Source: Caulobacter sp.
GTDB taxonomy: Bacteria; Pseudomonadota; Alphaproteobacteria; Caulobacterales; Caulobacteraceae
DNA length: 62,408 nucleotides
NCBI GenBank assembly: GCA_028291055.1
Contig: JAQGIP010000047.1
Location: 1-62,408 of the forward strand
Direction: 5' to 3'
The translations under genes and the position numbers were made by a program. Positions within the stretch are counted from its first letter, which is position 1. Every line of letters begins with the position of its first letter. The notes under the pieces were generated by a model. It did no database searches, was not told the DNA's origin, and worked only from the letters and a program-made list of their open reading frames with translations. Positions 30,199 through 39,349 of the stretch are shown in pieces.

Positions 30199-30592
30199 CG
30201 CGACGGCGCCGGAACGGGTTCAGTGGTGTGCGGCGGCCGACCCAGGGCGTTGCGCCGACTGCGCGGTCCCAAAGATCGCGTTCCGCCGAAAAAGTATTCA
30301 TTTTGTCCCTGCCAAGTTTTCACACATCACTCGCCTTCCAGGCGAAATGACCTCGCGTCGACGGCGGCGCCCACATTGAATAGCTTGCGCTTTTTGGGAT
30401 GATTGCTGCGCTGCAGCGAAAGATTTTTGCGCCGAAGCGGCACTATTGCACCGTGCAGACCCCAAAATAGCATCTTCACGCGCGCATTTTGCCGGTCTAG
30501 CGTCAGTTACGATCCGGTAACTTTATCGGCAAATCGAAGATTTTGTACGCGCGGGCCCGTGGGCATCGCGCCAAAGGCTTGGGGGATTCAAT
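30199..30592. promoter_or_regulatory. 394-base regulatory region with nested palindrome before the 1605-aa exoprotein
   Basis: An AT-rich non-coding stretch. A perfect inverted repeat AGTTAC-N6-GTAACT (30505-30522) is enclosed by TTTGCCG (30488-30494) and CGGCAAA (30527-30533), 60-105 bases before the ATG. A further palindrome, TCGCCT-TCC-AGGCGA, lies at 30331-30345. No operator of the TGCCT-N4-AGGCA type is present. A GGGGGA ribosome-binding site precedes the ATG. No terminator for the upstream gene is evident. Confidence 0.5.
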
Positions 30593-33500
30593 ATGTCTGA
30601 AGAAATCGAAGACGGCGGCGCGTCCGTCTCCTTGACGTCGATCCGCGGCACCGCGCTCAGCGCATTCGACACCCGCCTGGCGTCGCTCTACCTCTCCACC
30701 GACGCCAACGCCGCCGCCACCTTCGGCACGATCGGCGTGGAAAGCTTCACCGGCTCGCTGACGCAGGCCACGAACGGCGCCCCCGGCGATCCCAATGGTC
30801 AGTATGTGCTGATCGACGCCACCGCCAAGGACGGCAACGGCGCGTCCCTGCTGGCCGAACTGAACGCGCTGGGCATCCAGGGCGGCTCCACCTACGGCGG
30901 CCTGGTCTCTGGCTGGATCGCGGTTTCGCAACTGGGCGCTCTGCTGGACGTCGACAACCTGCGCTTCGCGCGCCAGGACGCCACCTCCGCCAGCGCCGGT
31001 CTCGTGACCACGCAAGCTGACCACGCCCAGCATGACGACACGGCCCGCGCGACCTTCGGCATCGACGGCACGGGCCTGAAGATCGGCGTCATTTCCGACA
31101 GCTTCGACACCGCCACCGTGAACGGCGCCAACGGCCTGCCCGACACCATGGCCACCAACATCGCCAGCGGCGACCTGGGCGCCGACACCGTCGTCCTGCA
31201 GGACTATGGCGTGCGTGGCACCGCCACTCACGGCACCGACGAAGGCCGCGGCATGGCCCAGCTGGTGCATGACATCGCGCCGGGCGCGCAGGTCATGTTC
31301 GCCACCGGCAACCTGGGTGAAGCGGGCTTCGCCAACAACATCATCGCCCTGGCCAACGCCGGCGCGAAGGTCATCGTCGACGACCTGCAGTACTATTTCG
31401 AACCCGCCTTCCAGAACGGCGTCATCGCCCAGGCCGTCAACACGGTCGCCGCGGCCGGCGTCACCTACATGAGCTCGGCCGGCAACCAGGGCGTGGAAGG
31501 CTGGGAAGGCGCGTTTGTCGACGGCGGCGTGCTGACGGGCGCGGCGGGTAACAACACCTTCCACGAACACATGATGCAATTCGCCCCCGGTCAGACCTAC
31601 CTGACCTTCACGGCGACCGGCGCCGGCGACATCTTCATCCTGCAATGGGACCAGCCCAACGCCTCGGCCGGCGGCGCCGGCTCGGCCAGCGACCTCGACT
31701 TCTTCATCACCAACGTTACGGGCGCGACGCTGCGCGCCTACTCGGCCGATGACAACATCACCTCGGGCGAATCGTCGGAAGGCATCCAGTTCACCGGTGT
31801 CGCCGGCACCACCTACTACCTGCGCGTCGGCTCCTATTCGGGCGTGCTGCCGAGCGACCTGAAGATCATCTCCTTCTCCGCGCCGCTGTCGACCACGGCC
31901 TCCAACATCAACGACGGCACCATGTACGGCCACAACTCGGCCGAAGGCGCCATGGCCATCGGTGCGGCCGACTACCGCTCGACCCCCGCCTACGGCACTT
32001 CGCCGCCTCAGGTGGAAACCTATTCGTCCGGCGGCCCCTCGATCCACTTCTTCGACGATGCCGGCAACCGGCTGGCCACCCCGGTCGTCACCGGCGCCAT
32101 TGCGTTCACGGCCGTCGACGGCGGCGACACCACCTTCTTCGGCGGCGCGGACAACGACTCCACCGGCTACTGGAACTTCTTCGGCACCTCCGCGGCGGCT
32201 CCCGATGCGGCGGCCACCGCGATCCTGATGCTGTCGGCCAACTCGCAACTGACCAACGACGACATCTTCGCGCTGCTGTTCGACACCGCGCGTGACATGG
32301 ACAACCCCGACACCGTCGGCGCCGATATCGGCTACGACAACGTCACCGGCGCCGGCCTGATCCAGGCCGACCAGGCGATCACCGCAGCCAAGACGCTGTC
32401 GATCACCAACACCGTCATCGACCAGCTGTACGGCACCCACTTCGGCGACACGATCACCGCGGGTGACGGCAACAACCTGATCCTCGGCCAGGGCGGCGAC
32501 GACCTGATCGACGGCGCGGCCGGCAACGACACCATCTACGGCGGCGACGGCGCCGACCAGGCGGGCGGCGGGTCAGGCAACGACACCGTCTATGGCGATG
32601 CCGGCAACGACACGGTCTACGGCGATCTGGGCGACGACAACCTCTACGGCGGCGACGGCAACGACATCCTGCGCGGCGACGCCGGCAATGATCGGATGGA
32701 CGGCGGCAACGGCACGGATACGGCCCTCTTCTCCTTCTTCTCCACCGCCGTGACGGTCGACCTCAACCAGCAGGGCGTGGCCCAGAACACCGGCGCCGGA
32801 AGCGACACCCTGGTCAGCATCGAGAACCTGACCGGTTCGAACTTCAACGACGTGCTGACCGGCGACGCCAACGACAACTACCTCAACGGCTCGCGCGGCA
32901 ACGACACGCTGAACGGCGGCGACGGCAACGACCTGCTGGACGGGGGCAACACCGGCAACGACATCATGAACGGCGGCAACGGTATCGACACCGTGACCTA
33001 CGCTCAGGTCGCGGCCAACCCCAACCTCGGCGGCGTTAGCGTCAACCTGTCGCTGACCACGCCCCAGAACACCGGCAACACCAGCGGCGGCACCGACACC
33101 ATCACCAATGTCGAGAACCTGATCGGTTCGGCTTTCAACGACACCCTGCAAGGCAACGCCGGCAACAACGTGCTGAACGGCGACGGCGGGATCGACACCG
33201 TCAGCTACTCCTCGGCCGCGGCCGGGGTGACGGTGAGCCTCAGCCTGCAGGGCACGCCCCAGAACACCATCGGGGCCGGCATCGACACGCTGATCGGCTT
33301 TGAGAACCTGACCGGCTCGGCCTTCAACGACACCCTGTCGGGCGACGCCGGCAACAACGTGCTGAACGGCGGCGCGGGCACGGGGGACACCCTCTCCTAC
33401 GCCAACGCCACGGGCGGCGTGACGGTCAGCCTGGCGCTTGCCACGGCCCAGAACACCGTCTCGGCCGGCACCGACACCATCAGCCTGTTTGAGAACCTGA

Positions 33501-35410
33501 CCGGGTCGGACTTCAACGACACCCTGACCGGCAGCATCGGCGCCAACACCCTCAAGGGCGGCCTTGGCAACGACACGCTGAACGGCAACGACGGCGACGA
33601 CATCCTCGACGGCGGCCCGGGCGACGACACCCTGGATGGCGGCAATGGCGTCGACACCGCCACCTACGCGGCGGCCCTCTCGGGCGTCACGGTCGACCTC
33701 TACAACACCTCCGCCCAGAACACCGGCGGCGGCGGTACGGAGACGATCAGCAACGTCGAGAACGTCATCGGCACCGACTTCGACGACACCATCTCCGGCA
33801 ACGGCGGCGACAACACCCTGACCGCCGGCGCGGGCGTGGACACCCTGTCCTACGCCAACGCCACGGGCGGCGTGACCATCAGCCTCGCCAGCGGCGCGGC
33901 CCAGGTGACCGGCGGCGCCGGGACGGACACTGTGTCCGGCTTCGAGAACCTGACGGGCTCGGCCTACGCCGACACCCTGAGCGGCGACACCAGCGCCAAC
34001 GTCATCCACGGCGGCGACGGCGGCGACACTCTCAACGGCGACGCGGGCGCCGACACCCTCTACGGCGACGCCGGCAACGACATCGTCAATGGCGGCGCCG
34101 GAACCGACACCCTGTACGGTGGCGCGGACAACGACACCCTGAGCGGTGGCGACGACGCCGACATGCTGTTCGGCGGCCTCGGCAACGACGTCATGGACGG
34201 CGGCAACGGCATCGACACCGCCAACTACAGCGACGCCACGGCAGGCGTGAAGGTGAACCTGGCGACCCTGGTCGCTCAGAACACCCTCGGCGCGGGCGCC
34301 GACACCCTCAGCAACATCGAAAACCTGATCGGGTCGGCCTTCAACGACACCCTGACGGGCGATGCGGGCGTCAACGTCATCGACGGCGGCCTCGGCAATG
34401 ACATCATGGATGGGGCCGGCGGCATCGACACCGTCACCTACGCCAGCGCCGGCTCGGCGGTGAGCGTGGACCTCACCATCGTCGTGGCCCAGAACACCGT
34501 GGGCGCCGGCATCGACACCGTGAAGAACTTCGAGAACGTCACGGGTTCGGACTTCAACGACACCATCACCGGCAACAGCGCGGTCAACCTGCTGACCGGT
34601 GGCCTGGGCGGTGACAGCCTCTACGGCGGCGGCAACAACGACACCCTCGACGGTGGCGACGGCGCCGACCTGCTGGACGGCGGCGTCGGCAACGACACCC
34701 TCTATGGCGGCGCGGGCATCGACAGCCTGGTCGGCGGCGACGGCAAGGACATCCTTGACGGCGGCGCGGGCGCCGACACCATGGACGGCGGCATCGGCGA
34801 CGACACCTACTACGTCGACGACGCCGGCGACGTGATCACCGAAGGCGTGGGCGCCGGTGGCGACACCGTCATGGCCACCTCGGTCAGCTATACCCTCGGC
34901 GACAACGTCGAGAACCTGACCAACGCCGGTTCGGGCGACTTCACCGGTACGGGCAACGCCCTGATCAACATCATGACGGGCAGCGGCGGCGCCGACACCT
35001 TCTACGGCATGGACGGCAACGATAAGCTCAACGGCGGTGCGGGTAACGACGTCCTGGTCGGCGGCAACGGCGCCGACACGCTCACCGGTGGCCTCGGTGC
35101 GGACGCCTTCGTCTTCAACTCGACGGCGGAGAGCCTGACCACGGGCGCCGACACCATCGCCGACTTCAGTCACGCCCAGGGCGACTACATCGACCTGAGC
35201 GCCATCGACGCCAACACCACGACCGGCGCCGACGACGCCTTCAGCTTCATCGGCACGGCGAACTTCAGCCACCACGCCGGCGAGCTGCGCTACCAGACGG
35301 CCAACGGCACGACCATCGTCTACGGCGATACCGACGGTAACGGCGTGGCCGACTTCGCGATCAAGCTGCTGGGCGGACCCGTCCTCTCGGCCGACGACTT
35401 CCACCCGTAG
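30593..35410 (+). CDS. Subtilase-fold RTX exoprotein (1605 aa)
   Basis: A paralogue of the 1879-aa protein without the five Ig-like repeats. The N-terminal domain ([27 protein letters not shown]) and subtilisin-like domain align throughout: Asp 169 in GVISDSF, SSAGNQG, Ser 533 in [10 protein letters not shown]. The position of the catalytic His reads [15 protein letters not shown]; here a His (213) precedes Gly-Thr, unlike the Ser in the paralogue, while Glu 217 is shared. About 900 residues of RTX repeats follow, interleaved with VSLSLATAQNT-type strands and ENLTGSxFNDTL. The C-terminus (DTIADFSHAQGDYIDLSA to SADDFHP) is typical of type I secreted proteins. No exporter genes lie in the window. 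A strong terminator follows. Confidence 0.87.
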   Translation: MSEEIEDGGASVSLTSIRGTALSAFDTRLASLYLSTDANAAATFGTIGVESFTGSLTQATNGAPGDPNGQYVLIDATAKDGNGASLLAELNALGIQGGSTYGGLVSGWIAVSQLGALLDVDNLRFARQDATSASAGLVTTQADHAQHDDTARATFGIDGTGLKIGVISDSFDTATVNGANGLPDTMATNIASGDLGADTVVLQDYGVRGTATHGTDEGRGMAQLVHDIAPGAQVMFATGNLGEAGFANNIIALANAGAKVIVDDLQYYFEPAFQNGVIAQAVNTVAAAGVTYMSSAGNQGVEGWEGAFVDGGVLTGAAGNNTFHEHMMQFAPGQTYLTFTATGAGDIFILQWDQPNASAGGAGSASDLDFFITNVTGATLRAYSADDNITSGESSEGIQFTGVAGTTYYLRVGSYSGVLPSDLKIISFSAPLSTTASNINDGTMYGHNSAEGAMAIGAADYRSTPAYGTSPPQVETYSSGGPSIHFFDDAGNRLATPVVTGAIAFTAVDGGDTTFFGGADNDSTGYWNFFGTSAAAPDAAATAILMLSANSQLTNDDIFALLFDTARDMDNPDTVGADIGYDNVTGAGLIQADQAITAAKTLSITNTVIDQLYGTHFGDTITAGDGNNLILGQGGDDLIDGAAGNDTIYGGDGADQAGGGSGNDTVYGDAGNDTVYGDLGDDNLYGGDGNDILRGDAGNDRMDGGNGTDTALFSFFSTAVTVDLNQQGVAQNTGAGSDTLVSIENLTGSNFNDVLTGDANDNYLNGSRGNDTLNGGDGNDLLDGGNTGNDIMNGGNGIDTVTYAQVAANPNLGGVSVNLSLTTPQNTGNTSGGTDTITNVENLIGSAFNDTLQGNAGNNVLNGDGGIDTVSYSSAAAGVTVSLSLQGTPQNTIGAGIDTLIGFENLTGSAFNDTLSGDAGNNVLNGGAGTGDTLSYANATGGVTVSLALATAQNTVSAGTDTISLFENLTGSDFNDTLTGSIGANTLKGGLGNDTLNGNDGDDILDGGPGDDTLDGGNGVDTATYAAALSGVTVDLYNTSAQNTGGGGTETISNVENVIGTDFDDTISGNGGDNTLTAGAGVDTLSYANATGGVTISLASGAAQVTGGAGTDTVSGFENLTGSAYADTLSGDTSANVIHGGDGGDTLNGDAGADTLYGDAGNDIVNGGAGTDTLYGGADNDTLSGGDDADMLFGGLGNDVMDGGNGIDTANYSDATAGVKVNLATLVAQNTLGAGADTLSNIENLIGSAFNDTLTGDAGVNVIDGGLGNDIMDGAGGIDTVTYASAGSAVSVDLTIVVAQNTVGAGIDTVKNFENVTGSDFNDTITGNSAVNLLTGGLGGDSLYGGGNNDTLDGGDGADLLDGGVGNDTLYGGAGIDSLVGGDGKDILDGGAGADTMDGGIGDDTYYVDDAGDVITEGVGAGGDTVMATSVSYTLGDNVENLTNAGSGDFTGTGNALINIMTGSGGADTFYGMDGNDKLNGGAGNDVLVGGNGADTLTGGLGADAFVFNSTAESLTTGADTIADFSHAQGDYIDLSAIDANTTTGADDAFSFIGTANFSHHAGELRYQTANGTTIVYGDTDGNGVADFAIKLLGGPVLSADDFHP

Positions 35411-35436
35411 GAAGCCGCCCGAACTCAACAGGCTGG

Positions 35437-35466
35437 GGCCCGCTTCCGAAAGGAGGCGGGCCTTTT
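35437..35466 (+). terminator. Rho-independent terminator of the 1605-aa exoprotein gene
   Basis: GGCCCGCTTCC (35437-35447) pairs with GGAGGCGGGCC (35452-35462) over 11 bp with one wobble pair, GAAA tetraloop, followed by TTTT. Confidence 0.92.
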
Positions 35467-35526
35467 GCTGTCGGCTCCCGAATGGCGCAAGATCGCGGGA
35501 ACAAGAACACTTCGGGAGACGCCGCC

Positions 35527-36528
35527 ATGGCCGACATCAATCGCCAGATCGTCCTGGCCGAACTGCCCCAGGGCAAGCTCACGCCCGCCAACTTCAGAGC
35601 GACGGAAGGGTCTATTCCCTCCCCCGCCGACGGCGAGGTGCTGCTGCGCACCCTCTATGTCTCCCTCGACGCCGCCAACCGCGCCTGGATGCAGGGCGCC
35701 ACCTACCGCGCCGCCATCAACGCCGGCGACGTCATGGCCGGCGGGGCCCTGGCCGAGGTGGTCGAGAGCAAGGCTGCCAACCTCGCCCCCGGCGACCTGG
35801 TCTTCGCCGACACCGGCTGGCAGGACTATGCCGCCGTGAAGGGCAAACACCTGACTAAGCTGCCCCGCATCGAACCCCTGCCCCATCTGCTCAGCGTCTA
35901 TGGCGTGGCGGGCCTCACCGCCTACTTCGGCCTGCTCGAGTGCGGCCTGCCCAAGGCCGGCGAGACGGTGGTGGTCTCCGCGGCCGCCGGCTCGGTGGGC
36001 TCCCTCGTCGGCCAGATCGCGAAAATTAAGGGTTGCCGGACCGTGGGCATCGCCGGCGGCCCCGTCAAATGCGCCCTGCTGGTCAGGGAGCTGGGCTTCG
36101 ACGAGGCCGTCGACTACAAGGCCGGCGACACGCGCCGCCAGCTGAAGGCCGCCTGCCCCGACGGCATCGACGTCTATTTCGACAACGTCGGCGGCGAGAT
36201 CCTCGAAGCCGCCCTCTTCAACATGAACACCCACGGCCGCATCGCCTGCTGCGGCGCGGTTTCCCAGTATGACGGCGCCGCGCCGTCCCACGGCCCGCGC
36301 GGCATCCCGGGCCTGATCGTCACCAAACGCCTGGTCATGCGCGGCTTCATCGTCAGCGACTTCGCCGAACACAACGCCAAGGCCATGGCCGACCTGCAAG
36401 GCTGGGTCGCCGACGGCAGCCTGAAAGTCCGCGAGGACATCATCGACGGCTTCGAATACCTGCCCACCGCCCTCGTCGGCCTGCTGGCCGGCGACAACAT
36501 CGGCAAGCGGATGGTCAAGGTCCGCTAG
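35527..36528 (+). CDS. NADP-dependent MDR-family oxidoreductase (CurA-like)
   Basis: A 333-aa zinc-independent medium-chain reductase of the 2-alkenal/curcumin/leukotriene-B4 reductase group. The N-terminal GroES-like half includes SLDAANRAWM and GDVMAGGALAEV. The Rossmann part has the nucleotide motif AAAGSVGSLVGQIAKIKGCR, then GFDEAVDYKAGD and the family signature DVYFDNVGGEILEAAL. Such enzymes reduce the C=C bond of enals and enones with NADPH, commonly a detoxification role. ATG 35527 is chosen (MADINRQIVLA); the frame is open 15 codons further upstream. Monocistronic by context. Confidence 0.9.
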   Translation: MADINRQIVLAELPQGKLTPANFRATEGSIPSPADGEVLLRTLYVSLDAANRAWMQGATYRAAINAGDVMAGGALAEVVESKAANLAPGDLVFADTGWQDYAAVKGKHLTKLPRIEPLPHLLSVYGVAGLTAYFGLLECGLPKAGETVVVSAAAGSVGSLVGQIAKIKGCRTVGIAGGPVKCALLVRELGFDEAVDYKAGDTRRQLKAACPDGIDVYFDNVGGEILEAALFNMNTHGRIACCGAVSQYDGAAPSHGPRGIPGLIVTKRLVMRGFIVSDFAEHNAKAMADLQGWVADGSLKVREDIIDGFEYLPTALVGLLAGDNIGKRMVKVR

Positions 36529-36614
36529 TCAAAGCGTCTCGCGCAGCAGGTCGGTCGTGGAGTCTCCCCCTGACGGCAGACGGCTTTGCCGCGAATAGTT
36601 CGCAAGCCAATTAC

Positions 36615-36630
36615 GTGAGTGAATACTCAC
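36615..36630. promoter_or_regulatory. TetR-type operator GTGAGT-GAAT-ACTCAC
   Basis: A perfect 6-bp inverted repeat with a 4-base spacer, 34 bases before the TetR ATG, where it would overlap the promoter. It probably binds the TetR protein encoded next, giving autorepression of it and the acyltransferase gene. Confidence 0.62.
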
Positions 36631-36664
36631 TTGCATTATTCCGCATGCCTGCTAGGGTATCTTC

Positions 36665-37240
36665 ATGACCCGCACCGCCCCGACCCTGAAACCCCGTATC
36701 GAGCGCGCCGCCCTCGAGGTCTTTGTCCGGGAGGGCTTCGACGCCTCGACCACCAAGCTTATCGCCCAGCAGGCGCAGGTCTCGGAGGGAGCCCTCTACA
36801 GACATTATCGCAGCAAGGATGAACTTGCCGTGAGTCTGTTCATGGGGGTCCACAGACGGCTGTCGACCCTAATCCGCGAAGAGGCCGGCAAGGCCGCGGG
36901 AATCCGCGACAAGGTCAGCGCTATCGTCCGCGCCTATTGCGAGGTCGCCGACGAGGACTGGCTGCTGTTCTCCTTCCACCTGCTGCATATCCACCGCTTC
37001 CTGCCCTACTACCAGGAAGACGGCCGCGATCCGGTCTCTACCGCCGAGATCGTCATCAAGCACGCCATGCGCAACCGCGAACTGCCGCCCGGCGATTGGC
37101 GCCTGCTGGCCGCCATGGCTATCGGCGCCATTTCCCAGGTCGCGCAGAACCGCGCCTACGGCCGCTTCGGCGAGGACAAGCTTTCGTCCCATGCGCCCAT
37201 CATGGCCGCCGCCGTCCAGGCCATCCTCTTCGCCCGCTAA
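36665..37240 (+). CDS. TetR/AcrR family transcriptional regulator
   Basis: A 191-aa repressor with the N-terminal TetR helix-turn-helix: RIERAALEVFVREGFDASTT, then KLIAQQAQVSEGALYRHYRSKDELA. The remainder is a helical ligand-binding domain with no recognisable ligand. It is followed after 31 bases by a lysophospholipid acyltransferase-like gene on the same strand and preceded by a palindromic operator, so it probably controls membrane-lipid or acyl-CoA metabolism. The link to lipids is inferred from the neighbour. Confidence 0.9.
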   Translation: MTRTAPTLKPRIERAALEVFVREGFDASTTKLIAQQAQVSEGALYRHYRSKDELAVSLFMGVHRRLSTLIREEAGKAAGIRDKVSAIVRAYCEVADEDWLLFSFHLLHIHRFLPYYQEDGRDPVSTAEIVIKHAMRNRELPPGDWRLLAAMAIGAISQVAQNRAYGRFGEDKLSSHAPIMAAAVQAILFAR

Positions 37241-37271
37241 CCCAAAGCCTACTCAAAGGACTGAACGCGCC

Positions 37272-38057
37272 ATGCGCAGTTTCCTGTTCTCCATCGCCTA
37301 CTGGGTGTTGTCGGCCTTCTACGCCAGCCTGGTCGCCATCCTCTCCATGCTGCCCGGCCGCAAGCCCATGGCCTTCGCGTTGCGCCTCTACACCTGGCGC
37401 ATGCTGTGGGCGATGCACTGGATCGCCGGCATCAAGGTGGAGGTGAAGGGCAAGGAGCGGCTACCGCCAGGCGCCTTCATCATCGCCGCCAAACACCACA
37501 GCTGGGGCGACGGCTTCGTGATGTTCGCCCACGTCGAGAACCTGTCCTTCGTGACCAACAACCAGTTGGAGAAGATCCCGCTGCTGAAGGGCATCCTGCG
37601 CAAATTCGGCGCCATCGTGGTCGACAACTGCGGCGGGCCCGAAGCGCGCCGCGCGCTCAGCCGCTCCGCCGCCCAGGCCAATGCCGAGGGCCGGCGCATC
37701 CTGATCTATCCGGAGGGCCACCTGGCCAAGCCGGGCGAGCATTTCCGCTACCGCACCGGCGTCTATCACATGGCCCGCGACTTCAACCTGCCCGTGGTGC
37801 CGGTAGCCACCAACCTCGGCTGCTTCTGGCAGCAGATGGATTTCGCCAAGAAGCCGGGCGTGGCGACGGTCGAATTCCTGGACCCCATCCAGCCCGGCCT
37901 GACCAAGGACGCCTTCCTGGCTCAGCTGGAAGCCGTGGTCGAGGCCCGCAGCCAGGAGTTGATCGCCCAGGCCAAGGGCGAGCCGGTCAGGCCCTCGCTA
38001 CTGGTCGCCAATCCGGACGAGGTGAAGAAGGCGGCTCTGGTGGCCGAGGCGGCCTAG
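37272..38057 (+). CDS. plsC: 1-acylglycerol-3-phosphate acyltransferase (PlsC family)
   Basis: Transfers an acyl chain to lysophosphatidic acid at the inner membrane. The 261-aa protein has hydrophobic N-terminal segments (FSIAYWVLSAFYASLVAILS), the HX4D catalytic motif in AKHHSWGDGF, motif II-like KFGAIVVDNCGG, and motif III in LIYPEGHLAKPGEHF, where EGHL replaces the usual EGTR. ATG 37272 gives MRSFLFSIAYW; the frame is open upstream into the TetR gene. Its 3' end overlaps by four bases with the convergent small-protein gene. It may be a paralogue rather than the housekeeping PlsC. Confidence 0.85.
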   Translation: MRSFLFSIAYWVLSAFYASLVAILSMLPGRKPMAFALRLYTWRMLWAMHWIAGIKVEVKGKERLPPGAFIIAAKHHSWGDGFVMFAHVENLSFVTNNQLEKIPLLKGILRKFGAIVVDNCGGPEARRALSRSAAQANAEGRRILIYPEGHLAKPGEHFRYRTGVYHMARDFNLPVVPVATNLGCFWQQMDFAKKPGVATVEFLDPIQPGLTKDAFLAQLEAVVEARSQELIAQAKGEPVRPSLLVANPDEVKKAALVAEAA

Positions 38058-38422
38058 CCCTGCCCCTTAACCATGCGGATGGTGATGCGCTCACCCGTCA
38101 CCGCCTTGCCCTGCCAGCTGGCGCCGACCTTGGCCGCGCCGAATGGGGTGCAGTAGGTGAAGGGCGCGCCGAAGGGCTTCTGCTGCTTTAGGCAAACCTT
38201 GGCGCCCTTGATGCTCCAGCGTCCGCTGGACGGATCGCCGCGGCGCCCCTTGGCCGAATAGCTGCCGTCGGCGTGCAGCCAAAGCCGCGCGGTGCGACCG
38301 TCGGGATAGGTGGAGATGATGGTGTTGCCGAAGGCCTGGTCCACGGGCGAGGCGGCGGCGGGCAGCGCCGCGGCCCCCAATCCCAGAGCGGCGGCGAGAG
38401 ACAGGATGATCAGGGGACGCAT
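38054..38422 (-). CDS. Small secreted protein, paralogue of the one at 17084
   Basis: A 122-aa protein with a signal peptide (MRPLIILSLAAALGLGAAAL, cleavage near AAAS). The mature part contains IISTYPDGRTARLWLHADG, GRWSIKGAKVCLKQ and FTYC, matching the protein at 17084-17443 in the same order. Start ATG 38422 is preferred over the TTG/ATG frame extension to 38452 because the signal peptide begins there. Function unknown; two Cys may form a disulfide in the periplasm. Confidence 0.72.
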   Translation of the reverse strand: MRPLIILSLAAALGLGAAALPAAASPVDQAFGNTIISTYPDGRTARLWLHADGSYSAKGRRGDPSSGRWSIKGAKVCLKQQKPFGAPFTYCTPFGAAKVGASWQGKAVTGERITIRMVKGQG

Positions 38423-38590
38423 GGAAGCTCCGAAAAGGGTTCGCGCCATCAACGCGCATCAAGCGCTGCCGTTGCCTAAGGGCCGTCAGATGGGCCGAAA
38501 CGGTGACGCACTGCGCGCCGACAGCCCCACCCCTCCCCTGCGGCGGGAACCCCGGTTGGCGCCGGCCGCCCGCGGTGCTTGACTAGGCTC

Positions 38591-39349
38591 ATGACCGACC
38601 GTGATCGCCTGGCCCGACTGATCGATGACGCCCGGCGGGTGGTGTTCTTCACCGGCGCGGGCATCTCCACCGAATCCGGCATCCCCGATTTCCGCAGCCC
38701 CGGCGGGGTGTGGAGCAGGATGAAGCCGATCTATTTCGACGACTTCGTGCGCAGCGAGGACAAGCGGCGCGAGGCCTGGACCCGGACCTTCGCCGGGACC
38801 GCCGGCTGGACGGGCCGCCAGCCCAACGACGGCCACCACGCGGTGGCGCGGCTGGTCGGTTCCGGCAAGGCCTCCAGCGTCATCACCCAGAATGTCGACA
38901 ACCTGCACCAGGACAGCGGCCTGCCCGATCACCAGGTGATCGAGCTGCACGGCAACGCCAGCTACGCCACCTGCCTGGAATGCGGCCTGCGCCACGAGCT
39001 CCCGGTGCTGAAGCAGAGCTTCCTGGGCACGGGCGAAATTCCCCACTGCCGCGAATGCGCGGGCCTGGTGAAGACCGCCACCATCTCCTTCGGCCAGCCG
39101 ATGCCGCCGGAGCCGATGATGCGGGCGGAGGACGAGACCCTGGGCTGCGACCTGATGCTGGTGCTGGGCTCGTCGCTGGTGGTCTATCCGGCGGCGGGCT
39201 TCCCGCTGATGGCCAAGCGCAATGGCGCGAAACTGGCCATCGTCAACCGCCAGGCCACCGACCAGGACGTCTATGCCGACCTCGTCGTGCACGACGACAT
39301 AGGGCCGACGATGAGCGAGGTGGTCGAGGCCCTGGCCCTGAAAAGTTAG
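38591..39349 (+). CDS. cobB: NAD-dependent protein deacylase, Sir2 family
   Basis: Removes acyl groups from lysines using NAD. The 252-aa protein has the NAD motif VVFFTGAGISTESGIPDFRS near residue 16, TQNVDNLHQDSG, and the catalytic His in VIELHGNASYATC. The zinc site is CLEC and CREC, about 35 residues apart. VLGSSLVVYPAAGFP closes the fold. Length is usual for bacterial sirtuins. The stop overlaps the stop of the convergent gene by four bases. Class assignment and preferred acyl group cannot be read from sequence. Confidence 0.92.
   Translation: MTDRDRLARLIDDARRVVFFTGAGISTESGIPDFRSPGGVWSRMKPIYFDDFVRSEDKRREAWTRTFAGTAGWTGRQPNDGHHAVARLVGSGKASSVITQNVDNLHQDSGLPDHQVIELHGNASYATCLECGLRHELPVLKQSFLGTGEIPHCRECAGLVKTATISFGQPMPPEPMMRAEDETLGCDLMLVLGSSLVVYPAAGFPLMAKRNGAKLAIVNRQATDQDVYADLVVHDDIGPTMSEVVEALALKS

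Noticed and set aside
30331..30345. TCGCCT-TCC-AGGCGA as a fourth member of the TGCCT-N4-AGGCA operator set
   Set aside because: The spacer is three bases instead of four and the outer bases differ. Half-site spacing is usually strict for this type of regulator.
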